DNA of 52,512 nt from a virus, in IMG/VR virus record IMGVR_UViG_3300021368_000894, positions 1-52,512 of that record. One strand, given 5' to 3'. Below the pieces are notes generated by a model. That model ran no database searches, was not told where the DNA came from, and worked only from the letters and a program-made list of their open reading frames with translations. The position numbers and the translations under genes are program-made. Below, piece after piece: positions 1 through 8,320 of the stretch; positions within the stretch are counted from its first letter, which is position 1; each line of letters begins with the position of its first letter.

Positions 1-225
1 GCTTTCTACTTCTAACGTATCAGTAGGTTCCTTATCAATAACAACTGGTCTATGTGGAGCAAGGTAGAAACTACCAAGCACATCGCCACCAGCATTCTTG
101 TGAATAATCAAGTGAGCGTTACCACCATTATGGTTATGCTGACAGAGAATTCTTTCACCAGAGTCAATGTTATCTGGTGTTGTGGAAAGTTGGGTTACTT
201 GACCCAAGAGTTTGATTACGTTCAT
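1..225 (-). CDS. small beta-rich virion-like protein, 3' end outside window
   Basis: Function not known. The first 75 residues are visible, starting MNVIKLLGQVTQL, and the frame is open to the window edge. The start ATG overlaps the TGA of the preceding gene by 4 bases (ATGA), implying translational coupling. The segment GSFYLAPHRPVVIDKEPTD has the look of small beta-sandwich proteins of marine phages, where an 'aG-x-x-v-x-I-x-K-x-p-x-D' strand precedes a short tail; probably only a few tens of residues are missing. Its layout resembles the upstream 148-aa protein (short N-terminal strand, a G-E/P-x-x-x-I-x-K strand, D), so the two may be paralogues. A decoration or head-surface role is a guess from size, fold type and position next to the packaging genes. 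Confidence 0.75.
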   Translation of the reverse strand, partial: MNVIKLLGQVTQLSTTPDNIDSGERILCQHNHNGGNAHLIIHKNAGGDVLGSFYLAPHRPVVIDKEPTDTLEVES

Positions 226-668
226 CCTATTACGGTAACGGGGGAAGCATAGACATAACCAGTGCCAGCAGTTTGGTTTGGTGCCAATCTTATCTGGATA
301 GTTTCTCCACCAGATTTTGGTTGATCCAGATAAGTTGGAATATTGGGATCGTCATAATCAGTAGAAGTAGATTCTTTTCTGATGTAGATAGTCTCGCCTG
401 CAGCAATAATAACATCATGATAGTTAAAGGTCTCTACATTATTCTGCTGGAAAATACTAAATGGTTCTCCAGTAGCAGGATTAAGAGCCTGAACTACAAC
501 TACTCTGGCACAAACAGGTTTGTCTGATTGATTGTCAATCTTAACTACACTTGCTCGAAGGATTTCTTTTCCATTTAACATTCCTCCTCCATTACCAGAA
601 GGATATCCTGCATCAATATCTGTAGCAGAATCCAACGAAGTAATTTTACCAATTGGTGTGACTAGCAT
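222..668 (-). CDS. hypothetical beta-rich virion protein between gp16 and the next small ORF
   Basis: 148 aa, no recognised family. The sequence is beta-rich with no membrane segment or signal peptide; it opens MLVTPIGKITSLDSATDIDA and contains AAGETIYIRKES, a strand pattern also seen in the following partial protein. The ATG overlaps the gp16 stop by one base (TAATG) and is preceded 4 bases upstream by AGGAG, a strong ribosome binding site, so this start is well supported. A late promoter box (AATAAATA, 691-698) lies inside the 3' end of gp16 and could serve this gene separately. In T4 the large terminase gene 17 follows 16 directly; here at least two small genes are inserted first. A structural role is inferred from context only. 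Confidence 0.8.
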   Translation of the reverse strand: MLVTPIGKITSLDSATDIDAGYPSGNGGGMLNGKEILRASVVKIDNQSDKPVCARVVVVQALNPATGEPFSIFQQNNVETFNYHDVIIAAGETIYIRKESTSTDYDDPNIPTYLDQPKSGGETIQIRLAPNQTAGTGYVYASPVTVIG

Positions 669-1087
669 TACTCTCCTGATTCTTCACTTTTATTTATTTG
701 TTTCAGCATTTTCTGGAGGTCTGCTGTGCTACCAACAAATAGATTATTAGTAGTATTATTAGTCTCCCTCTTGGTAGGTGCCTCAAGGTTCTTCATCTTC
801 TGCTGAAGATCGATGAGTTTGTCAGTAGCGTCTGCAACCTGCTTCATGGCGTTCACAGCGACTTCATACGCTCTAGGGTGCCCAGACTCCTGTGCTACCT
901 CTAGCGCCCCGTCTAGCGCCTCCTGACCCTTGCTGAGCAATGAGTATAATTGACCACGGGTAAACTCGTAGTCTTTTGTCTGATCGTCCTTCTCTTCTTT
1001 AGGAGGTTTAGGTTTTGATGGTTCAATGTCAGTCGATTCAACTTCGATATCGAAAATGTCTTCCATGTTATCTTCAAACTTGCTCAT
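668..1087 (-). CDS. gp16: small terminase subunit (T4 gp16-like)
   Basis: 139 aa (T4 gp16 is 164 aa). The small terminase recognises DNA and stimulates the gp17 packaging motor. The central helical part carries the typical pattern: a GQLYSLLSKGQEALDGAL helix, then AQESGHPRAYEV and a second helix ending in K-x-x-x-x-L-x-x-K-M-K, matching T4's 'A-D-S-P-R-H-M-E-V' region. Near the C-terminus NNLFVGSTADLQKML parallels T4's 'VFMGSPTELM'. The first 45 residues are acidic and Lys/Pro-rich, probably disordered. The start overlaps the gp15 stop by 4 bases (ATGA). Order 13-14-15-16 is as in T4. The assignment rests on remembered motifs and synteny. Confidence 0.85.
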   Translation of the reverse strand: MSKFEDNMEDIFDIEVESTDIEPSKPKPPKEEKDDQTKDYEFTRGQLYSLLSKGQEALDGALEVAQESGHPRAYEVAVNAMKQVADATDKLIDLQQKMKNLEAPTKRETNNTTNNLFVGSTADLQKMLKQINKSEESGE

Positions 1088-1887
1088 AGTAGTTCAATGC
1101 CTTCATTAAATCCAAAGTCGTCAGTAGATACCAGCAGTGCGTCATCGGCAGCATCGATAACACCATCGTTGTTCTTGTCTTCGAGTGCCTTGGGTGTATA
1201 GGTAACCTTGGTTGTTCTTTGTGGAACAGCAGCGTTGATACCTTCGTATACAATTGCTTTCTTGATGACGCTTGATTGATCGAATGGACCGTAGATGTAA
1301 GACTTAGCAGTAAAAGATAAAGTCCAAGTAATATATCTACGCTCAAGAAAAGAGTCATCCCATGTATCATCATACTGAACACTATTCAATACAATAGCAA
1401 CATCACGCTTCTCATTCATGTCTGGGATCATGTTGAGAGTAATATTAAAGGTTGGTTGGAAGTATGGTAAAATCTGCTCAAGAATCTGAAGTCCGTCGTC
1501 TTGATTTTTAGCGATAATACCAAGTTCAAACTCAATATTATATGGCACAGGAACATACTGCTCCTTTACCTCGGTGCCATCGTCTTGAACAATGGTTCTA
1601 TATTTTTGAATAGGAGATGTTTTACGTTGAGCATCATACCCAATACCAGTCATCTCAAAATAAAGACGTGGTAATGTGATAGCAACTTTACGTGCCACAT
1701 CAGGATTCTGTTCCAGACGTGTTAAGAACTTTGCCTTTGGACCATATGCCAAAGGAACTTTCTCTTCTTCAAGAACAGTAGTTCCATCAGTAGGATCAAC
1801 CTTCTTCAAAGAAATGTTATTGAATAGGGTTCCAAACCCAATAATATTTCTACGAATAATTTCGTTATAAAAATGTGACCCTAACAT
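1084..1887 (-). CDS. gp15: tail sheath stabiliser and completion protein (T4 gp15-like)
   Basis: 267 aa, close to T4 gp15 (272 aa). In T4, gp15 caps the finished tail tube and sheath as a hexameric ring and joins the tail to the neck. The N-terminus, LGSHFYNEIIRRNIIGFGTL, follows the family pattern of a short G-x-x-F/Y-Y-N motif followed by a basic helix. ITLPRLYFEMTGI and the ITWTLSFTAKSYIYGP segment fit the family core, and the C-terminus is acidic. The start overlaps the gp14 stop by one base (TAATG). It sits directly between gp14 and gp16 as in T4, and this synteny is the strongest support. No odd features. Confidence 0.88.
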   Translation of the reverse strand: MLGSHFYNEIIRRNIIGFGTLFNNISLKKVDPTDGTTVLEEEKVPLAYGPKAKFLTRLEQNPDVARKVAITLPRLYFEMTGIGYDAQRKTSPIQKYRTIVQDDGTEVKEQYVPVPYNIEFELGIIAKNQDDGLQILEQILPYFQPTFNITLNMIPDMNEKRDVAIVLNSVQYDDTWDDSFLERRYITWTLSFTAKSYIYGPFDQSSVIKKAIVYEGINAAVPQRTTKVTYTPKALEDKNNDGVIDAADDALLVSTDDFGFNEGIELL

Positions 1888-2765
1888 TAGATACTACCTG
1901 TAAAGTTACCTGCTTCACCGAATGGGTTGCCCTCAGTCCAATCAATAATATTGTCAGCGGCATCTTCGATCTCTCGATTTTGATCATACTCGCTGTTGGT
2001 ATTATTTAGAGTATCAAATGTACCTACTGCATATGCAGCACCACTATCATTTCCAGTTAGAGATTCTCCCTCTGTAAATGTACCAGTTCTGTTGATAATC
2101 TGAACAATTCTTGAGGGAGCATCCCAAGACTTGACTTCACCAGTAGCATTACTGGTTCCTCCGGTAACAGTTTCACCGACTTCATAGTTTCCAGTTCCAC
2201 CTGCTACCATAGTAAGAGCGATAGCACTGCTGAATAAAGTTTCTATCTGATCGATATCAGTCATTCCGGTAGAAATATCATCACTACCAACTTCATAGAT
2301 CTCTGCTGTCATTGTATAGAATTGAAGTTTACCAAACTGGTAAAATGGGTTCTCTCTTTCTACAAACTTAATTTCGTAAAGATCTTTAGTTAATGGGAAA
2401 TAAAGTAGATCGCCTTCGTTAGGTCTACCTTGTACAGTAAGATTGTAGTTTACTGACGTTGTGTCCCATCTTCTAGTAGATACTCGGAACTTAACTTCAT
2501 CAGTAATTCTCAATCCAAACTTACTAATAAACTCAGATGTATCTCCAAATCCAGTTACATTTTCTAATAGCATCTCAATTACAAACTGTGTTTGAAACTT
2601 AGAATAGATGATATCATCCAGAGTGTTATCCTTTAGGATAGTTCTTGGCATGTAATAGATATCTGTGCCGAACAATTTAATCTGTTCGTCAACAAGATCC
2701 TGGATGAGATTTTGCTCACCAGTAAAACCTTTATATTGTTGTGGGAAGTAAGGACTAGTAGGCAT
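1887..2765 (-). CDS. gp14: neck protein (T4 gp14-like) with inserted beta modules
   Basis: 292 aa (T4 gp14 is 256 aa). With gp13 it completes the head after packaging and forms the head-tail connector. The N-terminal part, with DIYYMPRTILKDNTLDDII and a following conserved block to about residue 175, and the C-terminal NIIDWTEGNPFGE look like the family. Between them, about residues 181-250, sits a low-complexity insert with two copies of an 'F/Y-x-x-G-E-x-x-x-G-x-x-S-x-A-x-G-x-V' motif (VGETVTGGTSNATGEV; EGESLTGNDSGAAYAV) that also occurs in the large baseplate proteins of this window. The insert accounts for most of the extra length. It follows gp13 by 4 bases and overlaps gp15 by one. Confidence 0.9.
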   Translation of the reverse strand: MPTSPYFPQQYKGFTGEQNLIQDLVDEQIKLFGTDIYYMPRTILKDNTLDDIIYSKFQTQFVIEMLLENVTGFGDTSEFISKFGLRITDEVKFRVSTRRWDTTSVNYNLTVQGRPNEGDLLYFPLTKDLYEIKFVERENPFYQFGKLQFYTMTAEIYEVGSDDISTGMTDIDQIETLFSSAIALTMVAGGTGNYEVGETVTGGTSNATGEVKSWDAPSRIVQIINRTGTFTEGESLTGNDSGAAYAVGTFDTLNNTNSEYDQNREIEDAADNIIDWTEGNPFGEAGNFTGSI

Positions 2766-2769
2766 ATTC

Positions 2770-3600
2770 TTATCCGATCATGTCCATTGGAGGAAGACTG
2801 TACTTAGACATCATATCTGCTTCTAATTGCATAATTTCTCTATTTCCATCCTCCCAGATCTGACGACCATTAAGAGTGATGCCACCAGGAAGTTGTACAT
2901 TATTGTACTTAATCAAGTTTGCTCCCCATTGTCTTTTGATTAGAGCAGTCGCATATTTTTTGACAAAACTATCGTTATAAACTTGAGTAAAAGTATTTGG
3001 GTCTAGATAGCGATGGCAATCAATAAGAAGATATTGATCTTCAACAATTCGTTTCTTATCAATATCAATATAAAGTCGATCTTGTCTCTTGTTAAATCTA
3101 TATTCAATTAAAGCACCTGTATTGATAATCATATCAATAGTTTCAAAGTGCTGCTTGATCATGAAGTAGTTGGTCAGATCAAAATTACCAAAACTAAATG
3201 CAGAACCTGATGAGAATGAGAACAAGTCCATCAAATAGTATTGGTTGCTCATACCAAACAAGTTGTTCCTCATAAAGTTTGAGGAGACACCAAAGACTTT
3301 GGAAACACCAATAACTGCATCAGGGACTTCGATGTAGTTATTTCTGTTTTCCCATGCATCATTATTAGGAGCAGTAGTATCCTGATCTGATTCGTCAAAA
3401 CGAGTTACATCATCAGCAGTGAATTGATGTTTAAGATACATCCTTTCCACGCCATCAAAATGATATTCATGATAATATTGAATAGCATCATCAATTAGAT
3501 CATCTACCTGATCATCATCCACATTGATCTCTAAGACAGGTGCTCCAAGTCTTCTAAGACAATAATCAGTAAACTCCGCTCTACTTGACGGTTGTGCCAT
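2770..3600 (-). CDS. gp13: neck protein (T4 gp13-like)
   Basis: 276 aa (T4 gp13 is 309 aa). A head-completion and neck protein that works with gp14 to form the platform for tail attachment. The N-terminus SRAEFTDYCLRRLGAPVLEI followed by D-D-Q-V-D-D-L-I-D-D-A-I-Q-Y-Y-H-E-Y-H is the hallmark of the family, as is the C-terminal helix containing FVKKYATALIKRQWGANL. The family-typical LPGGITLNG-Q-I loop is present. Start ATG is preceded by a weak AGG and, 22 bases upstream, by a late promoter box CATAAATA (3622-3629), so gp13-16 probably form one late transcription unit. Confidence 0.93.
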   Translation of the reverse strand: MAQPSSRAEFTDYCLRRLGAPVLEINVDDDQVDDLIDDAIQYYHEYHFDGVERMYLKHQFTADDVTRFDESDQDTTAPNNDAWENRNNYIEVPDAVIGVSKVFGVSSNFMRNNLFGMSNQYYLMDLFSFSSGSAFSFGNFDLTNYFMIKQHFETIDMIINTGALIEYRFNKRQDRLYIDIDKKRIVEDQYLLIDCHRYLDPNTFTQVYNDSFVKKYATALIKRQWGANLIKYNNVQLPGGITLNGRQIWEDGNREIMQLEADMMSKYSLPPMDMIG

Positions 3601-3621
3601 TACTTCAACCTACTTTTTAAG

Positions 3622-3629
3622 TATTTATG
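3622..3629 (-). promoter_or_regulatory. T4-like late promoter box upstream of gp13
   Basis: Minus-strand CATAAATA, one mismatch to the T4 late consensus TATAAATA, 22 bases before the gp13 ATG. It is flanked by a 6-base inverted repeat (3610-3615 and 3644-3649) that may be chance. Confidence 0.7.
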
Positions 3630-3641
3630 GAAGTCTAAAAG

Positions 3642-4250
3642 TCAAGTAGATAACTGTTTAATCATTACTCTACATGTGTCAGCTATAGTTACTGCGGCTC
3701 CAGTAACTGTGCTAAGTCTTCTCATTGTAAATCTAAAATCATCGCCACTAGTAAAACTTTCAATTGTATGAAGGTTATATGCAGTTTCTTCAGCGCCACT
3801 GCTGCGACGGATATATCCATCTTCAATTCTAGCTAGTAATGTTCCACTATCTGAGTTTAGACGCATATCTAGTTGACCCGTATATCTATAGTTACTTCCT
3901 GCAGTGCCTCTAAGACAAAACTCAATATTAACTTCATACACTCCTGTTTCGTTTATCGTATAAATGCCACCACTTTCTGAGTAGATAGAATCATTAAAAG
4001 ATGATGCAACATCAATATTACTAATTCTACTAGCAGTGGTGCTGTTAAAGTTTTCATTACCAGTAGGATCTTTATAGATAGCAACTTTCATTGCAGATGA
4101 TCCACCACTAGGAGCATCAACCCAGCTTGTCCCAGTTGCAGTAGAACTTAATAGTTGACCAGAGGTTCCTACATCACCAGAACTATCCGTTAGAGTCCCA
4201 TCTACTTGAAGACTCCCATATACTCTACTTCCACCTTTTAACTTTGCCAT
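3642..4250 (-). CDS. C1q-like jelly-roll virion protein
   Basis: 202 aa. The N-terminus (YGSLQVDGTLTDSSG, then GTSGQLLSSTATGTSWVDAP, residues about 11-47) is a phage-fibre attachment segment. Residues about 55-202 form a C1q/TNF-like jelly roll: a strand with GGIYTINETGVYEVNIEF, then SSGAEETAYNLHTI and TSGDDFRF, which is the usual 'G-x-Y-x-x-x ... L-x-x-G-D' pattern. It is the fourth member of a family whose other three genes lie at 15374-16955. Such domains usually trimerise at fibre tips, so host binding is a reasonable inference. It sits between the large adhesin gene and gp13, preceded by its own late promoter box. Confidence 0.8.
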   Translation of the reverse strand: MAKLKGGSRVYGSLQVDGTLTDSSGDVGTSGQLLSSTATGTSWVDAPSGGSSAMKVAIYKDPTGNENFNSTTASRISNIDVASSFNDSIYSESGGIYTINETGVYEVNIEFCLRGTAGSNYRYTGQLDMRLNSDSGTLLARIEDGYIRRSSGAEETAYNLHTIESFTSGDDFRFTMRRLSTVTGAAVTIADTCRVMIKQLST

Positions 4251-4269
4251 CAGTATCTTAGTTTTTTAC

Positions 4270-4277
4270 TATTTATT
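4270..4277 (-). promoter_or_regulatory. late promoter box abutting the stop of the adhesin gene
   Basis: Minus-strand AATAAATA directly after the TAA stop of the 1346-aa gene and 19 bases before the next ATG at 4250. Confidence 0.6.
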
Positions 4278-7200
4278 TTACGAACCAGAATAGTCTGGAT
4301 TTTGAATAAATGGAGCAAAGTTTTTTACTGAGTTTTGGTAAATATTTTTTATTTCTAAATCATCTAGTTGTCTACTGTACAGTAATACGTTTCCAATTAC
4401 TCCATCAAAATACGCCTCAGCTCCAGACGTGTGTTGTTCTGCTCCAACTTTAACGGTATTAATACCACTGGTACTATATGTGTTTGTTGGACTTAAAAAA
4501 CTAAGATCATTACCAGTTTTAGGTTCTCCATTCACATAACATTTTATATCACCAATAGTTCCCGAACTTGCCATAGAAAAAGCAATCATTTGATATGAGT
4601 TTCTTTCATATCCTTCAGCTTCGATAAGGTTCATTACTGAACTATCAATTTCAACATAACCATTTCCAAGTTCTAGTCTAGCAGCACCTTGACCTGTTAC
4701 TCTAACAGTAAATCTTTCTCCTGATTGGTTTCGACCATATGAAAATAATCTAGCATTAGTAGCATCAGTTTGATTATATTTAAATCCAACTATAATAGTC
4801 CTTGCTGCTGATCCTGTAACACCATTATAAGAAGAACCACTATTAGAACCATCACATGCTCCATATCTAGCAGTGCCATCAAATCCCACACCGCGATATT
4901 TTATATCAGTATTATCAGGAATGAAAAGAACACCAGGAATATTTGGACTAACAGGTCCAGTTGTATCTCTATCTAGATCTTCAATAACAAAAGCATTCCA
5001 TTCTTGTGCTTGAGGTGGAATGATAAGTTTTCTGTCTCCTGATACTGGATACTTGGTTGCTGCATAAAAATATGGATTACTAGAACTAACATCCGCTTCG
5101 TTTGCTCCAGCAGCTAATAGTTTTGCATCTCCTATTGCTACAAGTTTTCCCCAATTTGAAAGAGTTGTTATATCAGTACCTCCTTGAAAAGATTCTGGTT
5201 GTGTTTCACCATCATTACCAAAAATATATGTTGTATTAAGAAAACCTGTTGTAGTTCCAAATAATCTGGATCCTCCAACAATAAGAGTTCCATCCGACCT
5301 ATCAACGTCTAAGGTACTTCCAAAAAAAGTATTAGCAGTACCTGTAGGATTAGAGATCTTATATTCATTTGTTCCATCTAAATCATAACGATAAACTGCT
5401 CCTTTTTTGGAATCATGCCCAGGAGCTCCTACGTATATTTTGCTATTTCCTATAGCAACACAGAATCCAAACTCATCATCACTGGATCCATCGGAAGCAG
5501 TAATTTTAGTTTCTCCAGTTCCATCTACATTGAATACATAAACTGCTCCTTCCGCAGAATTAATGCTACTATCTCCTACTACAATTTTACCATTTGCCAT
5601 AGCACCAGAAACGCCCCATGATGTAGTAATATTAGAATCGGTAGAAGTAATTTTAGTTTGGTATGTTCCATCTAAGTCAAAAACATATGCTGCTTGTCTA
5701 GCAGTAACTAAAATCTTTCCATTATCAATATCTACATCATATCCAAATAATAAATCATCTGCGGAATCTGGGGGAGTGACCCAACTTGAATAATCAATTG
5801 ATTCACCTGAAGCAGTTAAACTAATAATAGTTATTGCTCCTCTATCGTCTCCAACAGATCCAAAAGCTTTATCTTTAGGAGCACCTACAACAACTGTATT
5901 TTCAGCAACGGCAACAGCAAATCCAAACTGATCACCATCTCCCAATCCCTGAAGAGAAGAAAATATAATTTCTCCTGTTCCATCTAAATTATAGATAGAT
6001 ACTTGAGACAATTCGCTAGTCGAAGGACTAGGATTACCAATAACAATTTTTCCACTTCCTATAGAGATAGAATTAGAATATAAAGCATAACCCGCATTGT
6101 AATTTCCATCCAATGATGTTAATGGAAAGAAATGTTCTGAACCTACCGTATTAACAAAATTATAATGAATATTAGTACCAGTAAGAGGGAACTCTTCATA
6201 TGATGGAATTACTGTTTTTTTTATAAGTGTTGTAGGATTATTACCAGAACTAGAAACAGTGCCATTACTAGATATACTGACATCTAAACCATTATTACCT
6301 GCTGAATATAATCTATATTTGGGGTTTCCAAAAAGACTCTTCTGATTTCTAACAAGAATCTCTACACTTTGTCCTACTTGAACTTTTGGATTTGCAGAAC
6401 ATATCAACCAGTAATCATCTCCCGAGCTGGATTGTCCACCTCTACTTCCATTTTTGGTGAAGTTACTATTAATATTTAAATGCCTATTATTACCACTAAG
6501 ATCATCCCATGTAGTTACAGCAGTAGTAACGGTTTGATCTGCTGTGAGTGTTGTTGGATATTCTCTACCCGTTCCCCAAATAATCCTAACGATACCATTT
6601 GCACCATCTCCGCCATCTTGGTTGTCTTTACCGCCACCGCCACCGCCACCATACAATCCTCCATTACCACCATTATCATTTGATGTGGTTTGCCCTTGCC
6701 CACCACCGGAACCGCCACCACCGCCAGTTCCGCCTATTCCGGCAAATCCATTAGTTAATGATGTAGCCGTCACTCCTACACCACCACCGCCACCACCTGC
6801 AGCAGACACCCCGCCGCTGCCACCGCCACCACCGCCACCATTAGTACCAGCACTAGCATTATTGGATCCTCTATCACCACCATCACCGCCATCACCACCA
6901 TAACCAGCAGCACCACCACCGCCACCAGCTCCATTAGTGGAATCTGAAGTAGCTCCACCAGCACCACCATTTGCCGCTCCATATCCTGTCAGCGTGAATA
7001 TTGATGTCCCAACTCCACCAGCACCACCACCGGATTGATTTTCATCAGTTGATGATCCACCTTCTCCACCAGTTGCCTGCGCGTATACCCTCGTAATTCC
7101 TACATCGGATGATATAGAAGAAGTTCCACCAGTAGCACCAATATCACCACCAGCACCACCTGCACCAACTACTACTGAATATTGTTGATATGCTCTTGCA

Positions 7201-8318
7201 CTCAATTTAGCATAAGCAAGTCCACCACCACCGCCACCTGCTCCGGGTTCATCGTCATTAGTAGCGTTTCCACCTCCACCACCGCCACCAACGACAATAG
7301 CAGAAGAATCGGAAACACCTGCAGGCATTGTAAATGTGTAACTTCCTGGAGTTGTGTAGTCAATCTGTCCTTGAGTATCTCCAGTGGTAGTGAAGGTTCC
7401 ATTTATATCAAAATGAAGTTCTAAACCATTTGTAGGAATATCATCAAAAGGCTCTATTTCATCAATGTTTCCTAAAGTAAAAAGAGTTCCAGCTGGATCA
7501 GTTCTTATTGTAGGAGTATTGTCAATTTGTTTTGGTTTAAGTTCAAGAGTAATTGCTGCATATGAATCACTGCCACTACCACCAAATGCTCCTGGATTGA
7601 TGGATCCAGCGGATACATTAGATTGGTAAGCAGCCATTACAGTAGCTCCAGTGGATCCATCGTCACTTTCGGATTCAATCATAGTGAAACCAGTTGGAGC
7701 TGTAACAGGAAATACTTGATCATCATCTAGAAATCCAATAATAACAACAGTCGAACCAGCACTTACTGTTAGTGCTCCTGGATTAGGCATACTAAAATTA
7801 CCAGTAGAAGTTATAAAATTAATACTAGAAGGAGTAAGACATTCAGGATCAACTCCACTAAAAGCAAACTGAATATTTGGAGCTCCAGATATAGTTGTAG
7901 CAGATTGAGAACTATTCCCAACATTATAATACGACAATGCATAGTTTGGATTGTCATTAGTACCTCTATCGATACCTACCCATTTAAGTGGATAATCTAC
8001 CTCATTAATATCATGACAATGTGCATGAAAAACAACATCACCTGACTCTACTGATGCCATTGTTGTTAGAGAGGTGGATCCATCATAATCAGCACTTGAC
8101 CCTAGTGAAATAGTTTCAGTAGAAATAGAAGATATAGATGTTTGTTCATCAATTTCAGTACAAAGAACTTTAGACTCCTTAGTAACTTTAAAGTCACTAA
8201 CGTTTGTATCTCTCTCGTCAAACTCAACCGCACGAAGGTTTCCCGGTGTAGGAAATTGTTCCAAGACAACATCTCCTGGTGGTAACTCCCTTCCTGTTAG
8301 TTTTGCAACGTTTCCCAT
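4278..8318 (-). CDS. large adhesin: Gly-rich domain, FG-GAP propeller and LamG-like domain
   Basis: 1346 aa, a putative receptor-binding fibre-tip protein. Residues 1-330 are a beta-rich N-terminal part of unknown family. Residues about 336-576 are extremely Gly-rich, with runs of 6-8 glycines, resembling the polyglycine-helix tips of phage adhesins such as S16 gp38. Residues about 730-1090 hold repeated 'I-x-V-G-A/G ... G-A-V-Y-x-Y/F-x-x-D-G-T' units (for example NSKIYVGAPGHDSKKGAVYR), the FG-GAP beta-propeller pattern. Residues about 1110-1343 look like a concanavalin A/LamG domain, ending with GVIGNVLLYSRQLDDLEI. The start is 2 bases after the stop of the preceding fibre gene with no clear ribosome binding site, so coupling is likely. 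Carbohydrate binding is inferred from the domains. Confidence 0.85.
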   Translation of the reverse strand: MGNVAKLTGRELPPGDVVLEQFPTPGNLRAVEFDERDTNVSDFKVTKESKVLCTEIDEQTSISSISTETISLGSSADYDGSTSLTTMASVESGDVVFHAHCHDINEVDYPLKWVGIDRGTNDNPNYALSYYNVGNSSQSATTISGAPNIQFAFSGVDPECLTPSSINFITSTGNFSMPNPGALTVSAGSTVVIIGFLDDDQVFPVTAPTGFTMIESESDDGSTGATVMAAYQSNVSAGSINPGAFGGSGSDSYAAITLELKPKQIDNTPTIRTDPAGTLFTLGNIDEIEPFDDIPTNGLELHFDINGTFTTTGDTQGQIDYTTPGSYTFTMPAGVSDSSAIVVGGGGGGGNATNDDEPGAGGGGGGLAYAKLSARAYQQYSVVVGAGGAGGDIGATGGTSSISSDVGITRVYAQATGGEGGSSTDENQSGGGAGGVGTSIFTLTGYGAANGGAGGATSDSTNGAGGGGGAAGYGGDGGDGGDRGSNNASAGTNGGGGGGGSGGVSAAGGGGGGVGVTATSLTNGFAGIGGTGGGGGSGGGQGQTTSNDNGGNGGLYGGGGGGGKDNQDGGDGANGIVRIIWGTGREYPTTLTADQTVTTAVTTWDDLSGNNRHLNINSNFTKNGSRGGQSSSGDDYWLICSANPKVQVGQSVEILVRNQKSLFGNPKYRLYSAGNNGLDVSISSNGTVSSSGNNPTTLIKKTVIPSYEEFPLTGTNIHYNFVNTVGSEHFFPLTSLDGNYNAGYALYSNSISIGSGKIVIGNPSPSTSELSQVSIYNLDGTGEIIFSSLQGLGDGDQFGFAVAVAENTVVVGAPKDKAFGSVGDDRGAITIISLTASGESIDYSSWVTPPDSADDLLFGYDVDIDNGKILVTARQAAYVFDLDGTYQTKITSTDSNITTSWGVSGAMANGKIVVGDSSINSAEGAVYVFNVDGTGETKITASDGSSDDEFGFCVAIGNSKIYVGAPGHDSKKGAVYRYDLDGTNEYKISNPTGTANTFFGSTLDVDRSDGTLIVGGSRLFGTTTGFLNTTYIFGNDGETQPESFQGGTDITTLSNWGKLVAIGDAKLLAAGANEADVSSSNPYFYAATKYPVSGDRKLIIPPQAQEWNAFVIEDLDRDTTGPVSPNIPGVLFIPDNTDIKYRGVGFDGTARYGACDGSNSGSSYNGVTGSAARTIIVGFKYNQTDATNARLFSYGRNQSGERFTVRVTGQGAARLELGNGYVEIDSSVMNLIEAEGYERNSYQMIAFSMASSGTIGDIKCYVNGEPKTGNDLSFLSPTNTYSTSGINTVKVGAEQHTSGAEAYFDGVIGNVLLYSRQLDDLEIKNIYQNSVKNFAPFIQNPDYSGS
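6590..7310 (-). repeat. low-complexity Gly-codon tract in the adhesin
   Basis: About 720 bases rich in GGT/GGC codons (seen as CCACCACC on the plus strand), encoding poly-Gly runs. It produces long but meaningless proline-rich and valine-rich open frames in other phases. Confidence 0.9.
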
Positions 8319-8320
8319 AA

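Noticed and set aside
6544-6903. Plus-strand proline-rich open frame
   Set aside because: It is the reverse reading of Gly-codon runs in the adhesin gene; no ribosome binding site or gene context supports it.
6590-7310. CRISPR-like or satellite repeat
   Set aside because: The short CCACCACC repeats are simply Gly codons in an in-frame protein domain; no spacer structure exists.
6590-7310. Collagen-like domain in the adhesin
   Set aside because: Glycines occur in runs, not as G-x-y triplets with proline, so a polyglycine-helix tip is the better reading.
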